Shown: positions 47,027-59,163 of the stretch, one piece after another
How the letters are laid out: each line of letters opens with the position of its first letter
How positions within the stretch are numbered: the first letter of the stretch is position 1
Source of the DNA: Sarocladium kiliense
Taxonomy: Eukaryota; Ascomycota; Sordariomycetes; Hypocreales; Sarocladiaceae
Assembly: GCA_030734395.1 (NCBI GenBank)
Contig: JAUZTG010000036.1
Location: 124,001 to 188,000 of the forward strand
Length of the DNA: 64,000 bases
Direction: 5' to 3'
Notes under the pieces: model-generated
Databases searched by the model: none
Told to the model about the DNA's origin: nothing
The model's input: the letters and a program-made list of their open reading frames with translations, nothing else
Translations under genes and position numbers: made by a program

Positions 47027-48784
47027 ATGAGCAGCGACGATGACATCGAAATCGAGGGCCCCGACTTGCCGGAGGACGACCCGATGAGGGCCTTCCTGCC
47101 GGCTGCCTTCGGAAAGAAGCCGAAAGAGACGGACATTGCAGCTCAGCTCGACCGAAGTCGGAGGCAACCTGCGCCAGCACAGAATGCAAACAGCGCAGCT
47201 CTCGAAGGGCAACCGGTACAGGAGCCCGGCAGAAAGAAGGACGACGACAGCAGCGATAGTTCAGACGACAGTTCAGACGACTCGGACGATGGCGACGAGT
47301 TTCCCGTGTCGCATGAGCTGGTGCTCAAGACACACGAGAGATCTGTCACGACAGTGTCGCTAGACCCGGCTGGCGGTCGATTAGCAACAGGCTCTCTCGA
47401 CTGTACTGTCAAATTGCATGATTTCACCTCTATGACGCCGTCGACAGTGCGCGCTTTCCGGTCGATCGATCCATACGAGACGAAGAGAGCTGCGGCGAGC
47501 AGCGAGTCACATCCCGTCTACAGTGTGCAGTTCAACCCACTGGCTGGCAGTGTGCTCCTTTGCGTATCGGCGCATCCTCAGGCGAAGATCTTGTCACGCG
47601 ATGGCGACATCGTGACGGAATTTGTCAAGGGTGATATGTACCTGCGGGACATGCACAATACCAAAGGGCACATCTCAGAAATCACAGCAGGGACATGGCA
47701 CCCAACGGACAAGAACCTGTGCGTGACAGCTGGAACCGACAGCACCTTGCGGATATGGGATATCAACAACAAGCGTTCACAGAAGGAAGTTATTGTCTTC
47801 AAGTCCAAGGCTGCTGGATCGGCTGGTCGGACAAAGATGACAGCCGTCGCATTTGCAAACCCGGCTCAGGGAGGCAACAATGTCCTGATTGGCGCGGCAT
47901 TGGATGGTAGTCTCGTCATGTACAGCGGCAACGGACCATATACGAGACCGGCGGGAGAAGTGCGCGATGCGCACAAAGCGCAGACGTGGACTGGTGGGCT
48001 TGATGTCTCGGCAGACGGCCGCATGGTCGTATCAAGGGGAGGTGATGATACGATCAAGCTCTGGGATACGCGCAAATTCACGAAGCCACTTGTCACCGTC
48101 TCACATCCTTCGACATCCGACCACTACCCAACAACCAACATTCGCTACGCGCCCAACTCAACCAGCATTATCACGGGCTCACCAACGGGCCACCTGCACA
48201 TTCTGAATCCAGGCAACCTGAGAGCTGAACTCGTCACACCAATCACGCCAGGATCTCCCTTGATCACGGTTGACTGGCATCCCAAGATCAACCAAATCGT
48301 AACCGGCTCAGCCAACGCTGAAACCCACGTCCTCTACAACCCGACAATGTCCAACCGTGGCGCTGTAGACGTCATGTCCCGCGCCCCCAAGAAGCGCCAC
48401 ATTGACGACAACCCCGAACTCACCATGGACCAAACTCTCGGCCTCTCTGGTGACTCCATCCTCACCCCTGGCGCTGCACGTCCCTCCCGCAACAAGAGCG
48501 GTCTTACGGCATCCGGCCGTTCCAAGGATCCGCGACGGCCCAACATCCCGCAGTCTGGTCCGTTCGCGAAAAACCAGCCGGACGAGAAGCACGTGGCGGA
48601 GAATATTCCGCTGGCGAGGATGTTGCATGAGGATCCGAGAGAAGCGCTGCTGAAGTATGCTGACAAGGCGGAGAGTGACCCAATGTTCACGAAGGCTTGG
48701 AGTAAGACGCAGCCAAAGACAGAGTATACTGAGTGGAGTGATGATGAGGAGGAAGGGCCGGATAAAAAGAAAGCGAAGAGGTGA
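47027..48784 (+). CDS. WD40-repeat protein, WDR70/Gad-1 family
   Basis: Single exon of 585 residues, starting 276 bp after the preceding gene. The N-terminus is acidic (MSSDDDIEIEGPDLPEDDP), followed by DPMRAFLPAAFGKK, a block seen in WDR70. Ser/Asp-rich sequence then leads into WD40 repeats (RLATGSLDCTVKLHDF, NLCVTAGTDSTLRIWD, MVVSRGGDDTIKLWD, STSIITGSPTGHLHIL). The C-terminal 140 residues are basic then acidic, ending in KKKAKR, a possible nuclear signal. Human and fission-yeast WDR70 promote H2B monoubiquitination and DNA end resection through the Rad18/CRL4 axis. Applying that role here is inference from the domain layout. Confidence 0.85.
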   Translation: MSSDDDIEIEGPDLPEDDPMRAFLPAAFGKKPKETDIAAQLDRSRRQPAPAQNANSAALEGQPVQEPGRKKDDDSSDSSDDSSDDSDDGDEFPVSHELVLKTHERSVTTVSLDPAGGRLATGSLDCTVKLHDFTSMTPSTVRAFRSIDPYETKRAAASSESHPVYSVQFNPLAGSVLLCVSAHPQAKILSRDGDIVTEFVKGDMYLRDMHNTKGHISEITAGTWHPTDKNLCVTAGTDSTLRIWDINNKRSQKEVIVFKSKAAGSAGRTKMTAVAFANPAQGGNNVLIGAALDGSLVMYSGNGPYTRPAGEVRDAHKAQTWTGGLDVSADGRMVVSRGGDDTIKLWDTRKFTKPLVTVSHPSTSDHYPTTNIRYAPNSTSIITGSPTGHLHILNPGNLRAELVTPITPGSPLITVDWHPKINQIVTGSANAETHVLYNPTMSNRGAVDVMSRAPKKRHIDDNPELTMDQTLGLSGDSILTPGAARPSRNKSGLTASGRSKDPRRPNIPQSGPFAKNQPDEKHVAENIPLARMLHEDPREALLKYADKAESDPMFTKAWSKTQPKTEYTEWSDDEEEGPDKKKAKR

Positions 48785-49226
48785 CACAGCCTGTAGCCCC
48801 GAGCTTTCAGCTGTGATGGGTAGAGCTACAAGCAATAACGATGATATGATACTGCTTGTGCTTCAACTTTCCTTGTGAGATCATGATTGTCAGGCTGATT
48901 GATTAAGTACACTTGTCGCCAAGCATCGCAGTATACTCCGTACGATTTATTGGGATCGGAGAAGCGCGCCGATATCGACGTTGGGATTCCTCAGGCATTC
49001 CCCATGCGGCTGTGTAGATCATCAGGCGCATTCTCATTCAACGAAATTCGACTTTCCCCATCTTCCTTACATGATTCAGAATACAAATGAACCACCGCCA
49101 TATTAATCGCACTCTCACAAGACAAAACTGTTCACCATGGCCTTCTTCGTATATCAATCAACTTCCCTTCGGAGGAGATGTCATTAGGCGAACCCAAGAC
49201 GCCTGTCCAAGCCTACAGGGCAGACG
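48785..49226. other. Intergenic, WDR70-like to kinase
   Basis: Short space between same-strand genes. Other ATGs at 49087 and 49179 lie in frames that do not lead into the kinase. Confidence 0.55.
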
Positions 49227-50729
49227 ATGCCTCGCTTCAGCTGCTCGTCAGATACCCAAGCTCATGCTCGCCAGAAGACAATCGACGAAGAGACGTTGCC
49301 CGGGTACAACGCCCGTGATTATTTCCCTGCAAACCCCGGTGATGTACTTGACGGCAGGTATAGCCTCATTTCCAAGTTCGGCTGGGGATCGACATCGATA
49401 GTCTGGCTTGCACAGGTTATTGATGCGTAAGTACTCTCTTCATGACCGCAAAGTATCATCTGGCCTGTTGTTCTAATGCCATTTTAGGAATTTCTCGCCC
49501 GAGTCAAGAAATTACGTTGCCATAAAGGTTTGTATCTGCAATACACCAGAAGGTTCCGTACGGTCTGAGGCGCAGATGACTAGATACCTCGCTGCCGCCA
49601 ACCTGGACCACCGTGGCCGAGGGGCTCTAGGCCTAGCTCTCACATCTTTCGAGGCGCAATCCTTGCGCGGTGACACACATGTCGCTATCGTGTCTGAAGT
49701 GCTTCGAGAACCGTTATGGATGTTCCGACGGCGTATCACGGATCGGCACTCCACATTCGAGTCAGAGCATCTTGCTCTCCTGAAGCCTTATGTATGGAAC
49801 TTGCTCGATGGTCTGGATCACATGCATACGCAATTTAATGTCATTCACACCGGTAAGAATGTCATTAGCTTCCACATTTAGGCATTGACTGAACCTTCTC
49901 AGACTTGAAACTCGACAACATCATGATCTCCCTCGAGAGCCCGACAACTGTTCAAGATTATGTCCGAAGACAAGCCTCGAAACCCATGGCCTGTAAAAAC
50001 CTAGAAAGTCATACCGTATATCATTGTCACAACAATTTTGGGTCAATACAGGGAGACCTCAATCAAATCACCCCTGTAATTACTGACTTTGGCGGTGCAC
50101 AATATGGCAATAGGACATCGTTGCTCTTCCATCCCATCCAGTCCGATGCATACCGTGCTCCAGAAGTGCTATTGGGACTGGGATGGTCATGCAGCGCCGA
50201 CATATGGATTTTTGGCCTTGTGGTAAGCTCGAAGTCTGCAACCTAGGGAATGGTGCAAGCTGAATTGGTTCAGATATGGGATTTCCTCACCGCGAGATCA
50301 CTCTTCCACCAACCAACAAAGCCCTACGTGACAGCCCGCCATTTGGCAGAGATGATTGGTCTATTTGGGGACATTCCGTCAACATTGGCCCAGCGTGCAA
50401 CACAGTTCATGGGCGTCGAAATATGTGAATCCAGGGGGGAAGCCCTGTAACAATGCAGCGGCCTTCTATGGTGGACTTTTCTTTGACGATGGTGGTAAGC
50501 TGAACGCCGGGCCATGGTGAACGTTGGTCTAACGAGGCTGTGTATAGGCAAATTCTTGCATCAGCACTTGGTGTCTCGAGATGAACGTCAACTGAGCGAC
50601 ATGGTACCAACATGTCTACAGCGAGAAGCGCTTCTGTTTGTTGATATCATAAGGCGCATGCTGGGCTGGGTACCGGAAGACAGGGCGACAGCAGCAGAGC
50701 TAGCCACATATGCCTGGCTGGAATCATAG
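49227..50729 (+). CDS. SRPK-like serine/threonine protein kinase, frame disrupted near 50.44 kb
   Basis: Exons 49227-49426, 49488-49852, 49903-50222, 50274-about 50494 and 50548-50729. The N-lobe opens with IDEETLPGYNARDYFPANPG, the SRPK-type lead-in, then the Gly loop FGWGSTSIVW, the VAIK lysine, the catalytic loop HTDLKLDN, TDFGGAQ and YRAPEVLLG, then GLVIWDFLTARSLF, IRRMLGWVPEDR and the end TYAWLES. All catalytic residues are present. In exon 4 the frame hits TAA at 50448-50450, just after a G6 run (50434-50439), while the next base-frame continues the kinase (FFDDGG then KFLHQHL). Either there is one extra G, or a short unrecognised intron lies here. SRPKs phosphorylate SR splicing factors; this diverged copy's substrate is unknown. 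The start ATG is uncertain. Confidence 0.75.
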
Positions 50730-51753
50730 GCAGAAGATGGTGCTTTGCAGTGGACTATGATACAAGACTGGAAACCTCGCTCACCTCGCTCTCCATCAGA
50801 AGCTACAGCACAGTCTCGCGATCTTGAATGATTATGTAACCAACCAGCCAAAAAGCCCCACTTTTCACCACATCAGCCAACCTCCGAGCGCGTCGTCGCC
50901 GGTTTTGCCTGAGGCTCCACAGCCCGTTTTCAGCCAATCCTGTGTCTCAGACAGTGGGCCTGCAGGGGGTCGTGCTGAAATTTACCCGTACAGAGCCACA
51001 CGCCCGCACCGTCCATCACGCGCCACCTCTGGCCCTCCCTCAGCTTTGCGCTGCCGCCTGTCTGCGCCTTTGCTTGAGTCTGTCTGGCTTCCTAGGCTTC
51101 TCTCACCACATCCGCCCATCATCAACCGGGTGAGCGCGCGCATCCCAAAAAATCGCCAGGCCCCCTCTCAAACCATCGGCTACCATCTCCAAGCCTCGCC
51201 AACATCGTGTTCCACGCGATTTCTACGCCGCCCCGCCTCGTGAGAACCCTCCCGACGCGCCCGGTCGCCATTCTTGCCGTCTTTTTTCTTCCCTACCTTT
51301 TCGCGAGGCCTTCACACACGCCCGCTCCCCGACCGTGACACCACCACCTTCGCGCCGGAGGTTTCCATCGCCCGATTTTATATATCATCCCCCACGCCGC
51401 GCCCAGGCCTCAACTCCATTGCCGGACCGCGACTGCACGACGGTTCGATATTTGAATTGCTTTGCGGCATTGTTTCATTTCGCCCTGTCGCCATCGCATT
51501 TCGCGCGTCATTCTTTCGCAGGGCAGTCTTCGACGCGACAACCCTGATTTCGATATCAACCGTCGCTCTTTATCTCATCGACGCGATCCTGTCGCAAGCT
51601 TTCGATCTTTCCCACCCGCTTGGGCCATCGCAAACCGACACGCTCACGTCGTTCGATATGCTCTCGGCATAAATAACACGTTATCGTTGAAATCGTATCA
51701 GTGGCGGATTGTCTGGGGTCACCCTCAGCGCAACACATAACACTATCGCAATC
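50730..51753. other. Intergenic, remodeller promoter/leader
   Basis: 1 kb upstream of the Snf2-type gene, C/T-rich from about 51000. Open frames of up to 139 codons run through the pyrimidine-rich part and lack motifs. Confidence 0.55.
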
Positions 51754-54700
51754 ATGGCGTCGGTGCAAACCTCCCCGGGGGTTCAACACCCTGCCGCGCC
51801 CATGTCAGCCGGCGTGACCAAGGCCCAGGTTGAAGAAGCTTTCAAGGTACGTTCTTGGACGCGTTCTGATATTGCTCATAGACCAAAGCTGACATTGCCC
51901 GTAGAAACTCAAGCAGATGAAGGCAACCGGCGTGCCGCCTAATGACCCCGAGTACATCAAGGCCACGCAATTCCTCCACAGCTTCCAGCAACAGCAGAAT
52001 TTGCGCAAACAGCAGCAGCAGTTCATGCAGCAGCAACAACAGCAACATCAGCAGCAGCAACAGCAGATGCAGTCCCCCAATGGCCCCGTCAATGGTGCTC
52101 AACCTGGCACACCACAGACCCAGCATAATGCCGGCAGCGTAGGCTCGAGTGGTCCTCAAGCCCTTAACTCTGGTGCGCCAACAAACGGCGTGCCATCTAG
52201 CGGACCATCAAGCAGCCATTTCACACAGCAGCAGCTGGGTCTCTTGAGGCAGCAAATCAGTGCCTTCAAGATGCTTGGCAAGAATAACGGCGTCCCCGCG
52301 CAGATGCAGCAATTGATTATGGCTCAGCGTCAACGGCGACAGGCCGCAGCACTGGAGTCTGCACAGGCCGCTGCCAAGGGCTCCCAGTCCAGCCCTGACG
52401 GGATTAAGGGCTCCGATGGAGCCGATGCCTCGACAAACGACGATGCGATTCCGAAGCCACATACATACAAGACGGTCAAGTCTCCGTACTCGAATGGTAT
52501 GATTCGACCATCCATAAAGTACCTTGAGCACGCGAACCGTAAAAACAGGTGGTTCATCCCCGGAGTCTTCCCAACCGGGATTGACTTCGACCACCTACGG
52601 TATGAGCGCGAAGTTGTCATCTTCAACCGCATGAGCCAACGCTACAACGAACTCAAGAGCTTGCCAGCAAACATGGCGCACTGGGACGCGACAAAAGAGA
52701 GCCTCGAAGCTGATGATACGCTCAAGCGGAAAGCTATCATTGAGATGAAGAGCCTTGCACTGTATGCCAAGCAGCGTGCTCTCAGAGACAAGATTGGCCG
52801 CCAGATGCTGCACTATGATAACTTGGCCATGACCACAAACCGCACAGGCTACAGGCGTATGAAGAAGCAGAACGTTCGCGAAGCTCGCATCACCGAGAAG
52901 CTTGAGAAGCAGCAGCGTGATGCTCGTGAGAACCGCGAAAAGAAGAAGCATGTCGACTTTTTGCAGGCCATTCACAGCCATCGTCGCGAGATTCTCGACA
53001 AGGCATCTTCCCAAAGAAGCAAATTTCACAAGCTCAGCCGTCTCATGTACGCTCAGCATTTCAACATTGAAAAGGAAGAGCAAAAGCGTATTGAGAGGAC
53101 CGCCAAGCAACGTCTGCAGGCTCTTAAGGCCAACGATGAGGAGGCCTATCTCAAGCTGCTCGACCAGGCCAAGGATACCCGTATCACTCACCTGCTCAGG
53201 CAGACCGACGGCTTCCTGCACCAGCTTGCGTCCTCTGTCAAAGCTCAGCAACGACAAGCTGCCGAGAATTACGGAAATGAGTTTATCGAAGATGAGGAAG
53301 AGGAGAGCGAACCCGATGAAGATGAAGAGGGTGGCGGCAAGAAGATCGACTACTACGCCGTCGCACATCGTGTCCGCGAGGAGGTCACTGAGCAGGCTAA
53401 CATGCTAGTTGGCGGTAAGCTCAAGGAATACCAGATTAAGGGTCTCCAGTGGATGATTTCACTCTACAACAACAACCTCAACGGTATCCTTGCAGATGAG
53501 ATGGGTCTCGGCAAGACCATTCAGACAATCAGTTTGATTACCTATCTCATTGAGCGGAAGCAGCAATCGGGTCCGTACCTCGTCATTGTGCCTCTCAGTA
53601 CCCTCACCAATTGGAACCTCGAGTTCGAGAAGTGGGCGCCAAGCATCTCCCGCATCGTCTACAAGGGACCTCCACTTGCTCGCAAGACGCAGCAAGACAA
53701 GATCCGTCAGGGTAACTTCCAGGTGTTGCTCACAACTTACGAGTATATTATCAAGGACCGTCCGATCCTGAGCAAGATCAAGTGGTTCCACATGATCATC
53801 GACGAAGGTCACCGTATGAAGAACGCGAACTCAAAGCTCAGCGCCACCATTCAAACATACTACCACACTCGCTTCCGACTCATCCTTACTGGTACGCCGC
53901 TGCAAAACAACCTGGCCGAACTGTGGGCCATGCTCAACTTCGTGCTGCCCAACATCTTCAAATCGGCTACGACATTCGATGAGTGGTTCAACACTCCCTT
54001 CGCTAATACCGGTGGCCAAGACAAGATGGAACTCACAGAAGAAGAGCAAATTCTCGTCATTCGTCGCCTGCACAAGGTCTTGAGACCTTTCCTGCTCCGT
54101 CGTCTGAAGAAGGATGTCGAGAAGGATCTTCCCGACAAGACCGAGAAGGTCATCAAGTGCAAGTTCTCGGCGCTCCAGTCCAAGCTGTACAAGCAAATGG
54201 TTACGCACAACAAGCTTGTTGTCAGCGATGGCAAGGGAGGCAAGACTGGCGCTCGCGGTCTCAGCAACATGATCATGCAGCTGCGCAAACTTTGCAACCA
54301 TCCTTTCGTCTTCGACGTCGTCGAGAATGTCATGAACCCAATGAGTATCAGCAACGATCTCCTTTGGAGAACAGCTGGCAAATTTGAGCTGCTGGACCGG
54401 GTCCTGCCCAAGTACCAAGCCACTGGACATAGAGTACTCATGTTCTTCCAGATGACGGCCATCATGGACATCATGGAGGACTACCTGCGCTACAGAAGAT
54501 TCGAGTATCTCCGTCTCGATGGTACGACCAAGTCTGACGAGCGTTCTGATCTTCTGCGCGAGTTCAATGCTCCGGATTCCAAGTATTTCATGTTCTTGCT
54601 CTCTACACGTGCTGGTGGTCTTGGTCTCAATCTGCAGACTGCCGATACTGTCATTATCTACGACTCCGACTGGAATCCTCACCAGGATTTGCAGGCCCAG

Positions 54701-56126
54701 GATCGTGCCCATCGTATCGGACAGAAGAATGAGGTCAGAATTCTTCGACTCATCAGCTCGAACTCAGTCGAGGAAAAAATCCTTGAGAGAGCACGTTTCA
54801 AGTTGGATATGGATGGCAAGGTTATTCAGGCCGGTCGCTTCGATAACAAGTCTTCCGAAACCGATCGTGACGCCATGTTGCGAACACTCCTTGAGACTGC
54901 GGATATGGCTGAGTCCGCGGAGCAGGAAGAGATGGAGGACGAAGAACTCAACATGATGCTTGCGCGAAGCGATGAAGAGCTTGCGATCTTCCAAAAGATG
55001 GATGAAGAGCGCCAGAAAGAAAATGTTTATGGTTCGAGACCTGGCCTCAAACCCCGTCTTATGGCGGAGGACGAGCTTCCTGATATCTACCTCAACGAAG
55101 GGAATCCCATGGATGATGAAGCAGAGGAGACGATCCTTGGACGTGGCGCTCGCGAGCGTACCAGGGTCAAGTATGACGACGGTCTCACCGAAGAGCAGTG
55201 GCTCATGGCGGTCGATGACGACGAAGACTCTCCTGAAGCAGCTGCGGCGCGTAAACAAGCTCGCAAGGACAAGCGCGAACAGAACAGATTGAGAAAGTCT
55301 GGCGGGGTGAACAGTGTTGACGATTCTCCTGGCGGAAGCCGAGCTAGTACCGAGGAGGTCGAGGAGACACCGAAGAAGCGTGGACGAAAGGTTGGCAGCA
55401 AGAACGAGAAGCGCAAAGCTGAAGATGAGAACGACGAGCCCCCAGCGAAGAAGAGGCGTGGTCCTCAGGGCCGGCCGAGCAAGGTCGGCCTGAACGGCGG
55501 CGATTCGCGCGTCACACCTCAGCAGCGCGAGGTTCTGCAGAAGAGCCTTCGGAAACTATTCGATGGGCTCATGAACCTGGAGGTTGATGACATTGAGCCG
55601 CCAGCAGAAGACGACGAGTCCGATGCCGGCAAACGGCTCGTCATTGGGCCCTTCATTAAGCTTCCACCCAAGCGCGACTATGCCGACTACTATGTTCTGA
55701 TCTCCGACCCGATCTGCATGAACCAGATCGAGAAGAAGATTAAGAAGTCGGAGTACAACAGCCTCAGCGATATGCGCAAAGACTTCGAGCTAATGATTCG
55801 CAACTGTCAAACTTACAATGAGGACGGCAGCATCCTTTACGAAGATGCGAAAGTCATGGATGTAAGTGTTCTCTTGACAGCTTTCCATCTAAGGTCCTTT
55901 ACTGACAACTTTTTAGGCATTCTTCAAGGAAAAGTACGAAGAGGAGCTGAACGCCCATTCCGAGCTCCGGGAGCTTGAGGAGGGCGGTAAAGCTGGCTCT
56001 GTCGCGCCCTCAGGCAACAGCGAAACACCCCAACCGAGCGGGCCACGCATCAAGATCATTTCCAACAGCGCCAAGAGGGAAGAGACAAACGGAAGCGCTG
56101 ATGCCGTGCCCAAAGAAGAAGAATAG
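51754..56126 (+). CDS. snf2: SWI/SNF-RSC catalytic ATPase (Snf2/Sth1)
   Basis: Three exons, 51754-51846, 51905-55861 and 55917-56126, give 1419 residues. Order of parts: a Gln-rich N-terminus with CAG/CAA runs (about residues 55-80), a QLQ motif (QQQLGLLRQQISAFKML), an HSA helix region (HSHRREILDKASSQR), an acidic stretch, then the two helicase lobes with LADEMGLGKT (near 561), IIDEGHRMKN (near 663), LTGTPLQNN and DRAHRIGQKNEVR. A SnAC-like region and an AT-hook-like basic patch (KKRGRKVGSK) follow. A C-terminal bromodomain (PKRDYADYYVLISDPICMN, NCQTYNEDGS) is split by the last intron. This is the ATP-driven motor of SWI/SNF or RSC nucleosome remodelling. Whether it is the Snf2 or Sth1 orthologue cannot be settled here. 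Confidence 0.96.
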
Positions 56127-56761
56127 AGCGGTCAGCACGAGTCCATCTTGCCGGTCTCAAACGAAGGATTCGAAGAAGCTGGCCACTCTTGTGATTTTAC
56201 GCACGTGTTTTTGGCGTTCAAAGGACGGATAGGTGTCCGTGTACAGCTGATCAAAGGTTTACGAAGGCGACAGGAAGAAAGGGGCGAATGCAGAGCATAA
56301 AGGGTGTTCGATGGAAAGTTTTTGGCATCGCATTGCCGCAGAGACGACAAGACACAAATCTAGTTCTGGGCTGGTGAAGCCCCGCGAGGAGAGGAGGACG
56401 AGACGTATCATGGCAACAACAGGTCTGCAGTCCACGGGAAATGGGGGCAGCAGCCTTTGTTGGGATACTAGAATAGCGGACGACACTGTATTTTAATAGA
56501 TGTTGATACCACCAAACGCAATTCTGAATCGTGATTTTGATACTTTGTCGACAAACGGTGAAGTAGCATAGTTAATTCTTGTGGTGGTGCTGGGTCAGGT
56601 GCATTTGATGTGTGACTAAGTCCGAGCCTTGGTGCTAACGTCCGGGTCAGTTCGCCACATGCCGATAACCCATTCCATTGACATCTACATCACTCACTCG
56701 ACCACCCTTGCCGTTTTCATTCAGCCCGTCGCATCAGCTTCCACAATATAGAGCGCCACTC
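56127..56761. other. Intergenic, remodeller to esterase
   Basis: 3' flank of the remodeller gene and promoter of the next. No supported feature. Confidence 0.6.
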
Positions 56762-58167
56762 ATGAAGAAAACGCTATTACTTTGTTTCATCCATGGCTTC
56801 AAGGTAGGCGATGCTGCCCTTTGCGCCGCGCGCTCTCACCCATTGTGGACGGAGTACTGATCGAGAAACATCCAGGGCGGGGAGGCGACCTTTGGAGAGG
56901 AGGCTCAGTTCACAGAGGATTTGCGACAAATGATAGCCGATGCACTCCCTAAAGTCGAAGTCAAGGCTCTTGTGTACCCGAAATATGAGACGAGAGGCGA
57001 CCTAGGCGAATGTGTGAGCAGGTTCCGCGATTGGTGAGTCCCGCCTTGCCACCGGAGCCCTTGTGCTTCCAGACGCATGCGAGGTACAACATGCTGACAC
57101 CAACCAGGCTCCAAGAGAAGGTGATAGATATTGAAGTGGCTTCCAAGACACCATCTCCGACTGTTGACCCTTCGGTTCGCACGATTCTTATCGGGCACTC
57201 TATGGGTGGCATTGTCGCTGCCGAGACCGCCATCGGACTCGCCTCCGAGCAGCCAATCTACACCGAAGATGGCATCCAGAAGCCTGAGGGAAACAAGCCT
57301 GTTCAGTTCAACAGCCTGATGTTTCCCTACATCCAGGGTGTCCTTGCCTTCGACACGCCATACCTAGGCATTTCTCCAGGTGTAGTCGCACACACAGCCG
57401 AAGGTCATTATCAAAGCGCACAGTCTGCCGCTGCAGCGATCACACAGTTGACGGGGCTTGGGACATCACTTTGGGGTGCTGGAAAGGCAGCAGATGCAGC
57501 GAACGCACCGGCCAAGCCCTCAGCGGGTGCATTGCCCGCGCCGCCTTCCGGACAAAAGTCACAGCAGCAGCAACAGCAGCAAGCCAGTCAATGGGGGAAA
57601 TGGGGTAAAGTTGCCATGTTTGCAGGCGCCGCCAGCGCAGTAGCGGCTGGAGGCGCAGCAGCGTGGATGAACCGCGACCAAATCACCTCAGGCTGGACGT
57701 GGGTGTCCTCGCATCTCGTCTTCGTTGGGTGTCTCGCACGAGCTGAGGAGCTGAAGAAGCGAGTGTCGTACATGGTGCAGCTGGAACAGGATTGCGGTGT
57801 CGGCTTTGCGAACTTGTATACGAGGCTGGGCAAAGCTGCGCCGAGTAAGGAGGTGAGCATGGTTGGGACGGTGTTGGGCAAGGAGAGGACGTTCTGCAAT
57901 CTGCCGAATAAGATGCAGGCAGGGACGTGGAAAGAGGCTGTCAATAATAAGGCAACGGACGAAACATGGGCTCATATGGGTAAGTTCATCCCAAATTCTT
58001 TTGCGATGCCGGGTTTGATTGCTGATGATGCGATAGGTATGTTTGAGAAGAAGGAGAACCCGGGATACGACAAGTTGGCGGGTGATGCTAGAGATCTGGT
58101 TGCTGGGTGGCTACAGAATGATTGGTATGAGACAAGCGTGGAGGATCACAAGCTGATAGAAGAGTAG
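56762..58167 (+). CDS. DUF676 alpha/beta-hydrolase, putative serine esterase/lipase
   Basis: Four exons, 56762-56803, 56876-57033, 57108-57979 and 58037-58167, give 400 residues. The opening KKTLLLCFIHGFKGGEATFG has the oxyanion HG motif of the fold. The nucleophile elbow is GHSMGG in ILIGHSMGGIVAAETA, and FDTPYLG follows. A Gln-rich run and an Ala-rich hydrophobic stretch (KVAMFAGAASAVAAGGAAAW) could form one membrane anchor. A long C-terminal helical part is typical of the fungal family. The last intron (57980-58036) is 57 nt and free of stops, so it can also be read through; splicing it gives the better junction AHM-GMFEKKENPGY. The enzyme probably hydrolyses lipid esters, substrate unknown. 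The family call rests on the HG and GHSMGG motifs. Confidence 0.85.
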
Positions 58168-58373
58168 ATTCGTGATCCCTTTAAGACAATGATGACGATA
58201 ATTATGGCTTTCTATTAATGCCGCCAGCCTAGGGTACACTACCACTTGGCTTTTGTGAATGTATATGCAGCAAGATGCCCGTGAGATGATGGAGGATGAT
58301 ATGCACAGCTTGACATCGTCAAAAGCGTTGAACAACATGGTTTTTGAGGTCGTCTTTCGGCCAGAACTAGTCA

Positions 58374-59163
58374 TTAGTCCTTCTTCGCGTACTTGGTGTC
58401 CCAGTCCTTCATGATCTTGCGGCGTTGAGCCATCATGTGGGTGTACATGATAGGAGAAGCTACAATTCAGGTCAGCAACCTTCAACTTCGAACTAAGCAC
58501 TCCATTTCCAAACTTACAAGGCACATAGATGATGAGCACCGCCCAAATGAAATACGGGTAGTACTCGTGCAGCTGAGCAGCCGGGCCAACAGCCGCCTGG
58601 TAAGCAAGGTATGCCTCGCTCAGGATACCCGGCGGGTACAGCACGTAGAAGGTGCTGTATCGCAGCCATGTAAGCTCAGGAGCGTCGAAGCCGGCGATGG
58701 TCACAACGAAGAAAGTGTAGCGAATGACCTCGGTGATGGACCATGCGAGGACCATGGAGGTGTAGGCTGGCGACTGGGCGACCTCGGGGAAGGGGTAGAC
58801 GACGAAGACGACGAGGAAGATGCGGGAGAGGACTTGGAGGATGGTTGTGAAGAGGGGTGCGCGGACGATGCCTGTTGAGGAGATCTTGTTAGCCTTGATG
58901 GAAGGTTGTTGGGGATGCTGCTGGAAGAGAGCCTTACCGAAGAGAGAATGAGCGATCTCGAGGAGAGCAATTGACTGGGTGAAGCGCACGAAGCTGCCCA
59001 TGTCCGGCTCAACCTCCTCCGGCCCATTGAACGCGATATTGTACAGCAGCCGACCGAGGACAATGCTCCAAAGACAGGCGTTGTTGAAGTTGTAGAGGAG
59101 GAGGTACAGCTTGGTGGCTGGCGACTGGCGCGCAGGCCTCTTAGCCGGCTGTTGAGGAGCCAT
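58374..59163 (-). CDS. phs1: Very-long-chain 3-hydroxyacyl-CoA dehydratase Phs1 (HACD)
   Basis: Three exons, 59163-58938, 58871-58518 and 58459-58374, give 221 residues; yeast Phs1 has 217. The protein is almost wholly hydrophobic, with about six membrane segments. The catalytic pair fits Tyr154 and Glu161 in YVLYPPGILSEAYL, seven residues apart as in yeast (Tyr149/Glu156). AWSITEVIRYTFF and the N-terminal YLLLYNFNNACLW are family blocks. The C-terminus ends in basic KYAKKD, a dilysine-type ER retrieval signal in keeping with an ER membrane enzyme. It removes water in the third step of the fatty-acid elongation cycle. Tail to tail with the esterase gene, 206 bp apart. Confidence 0.95.

Noticed and set aside
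53831..54712. 293-codon minus-strand frame inside the remodeller gene
   Set aside because: Antisense shadow of the helicase lobes; codon pattern belongs to the plus strand.
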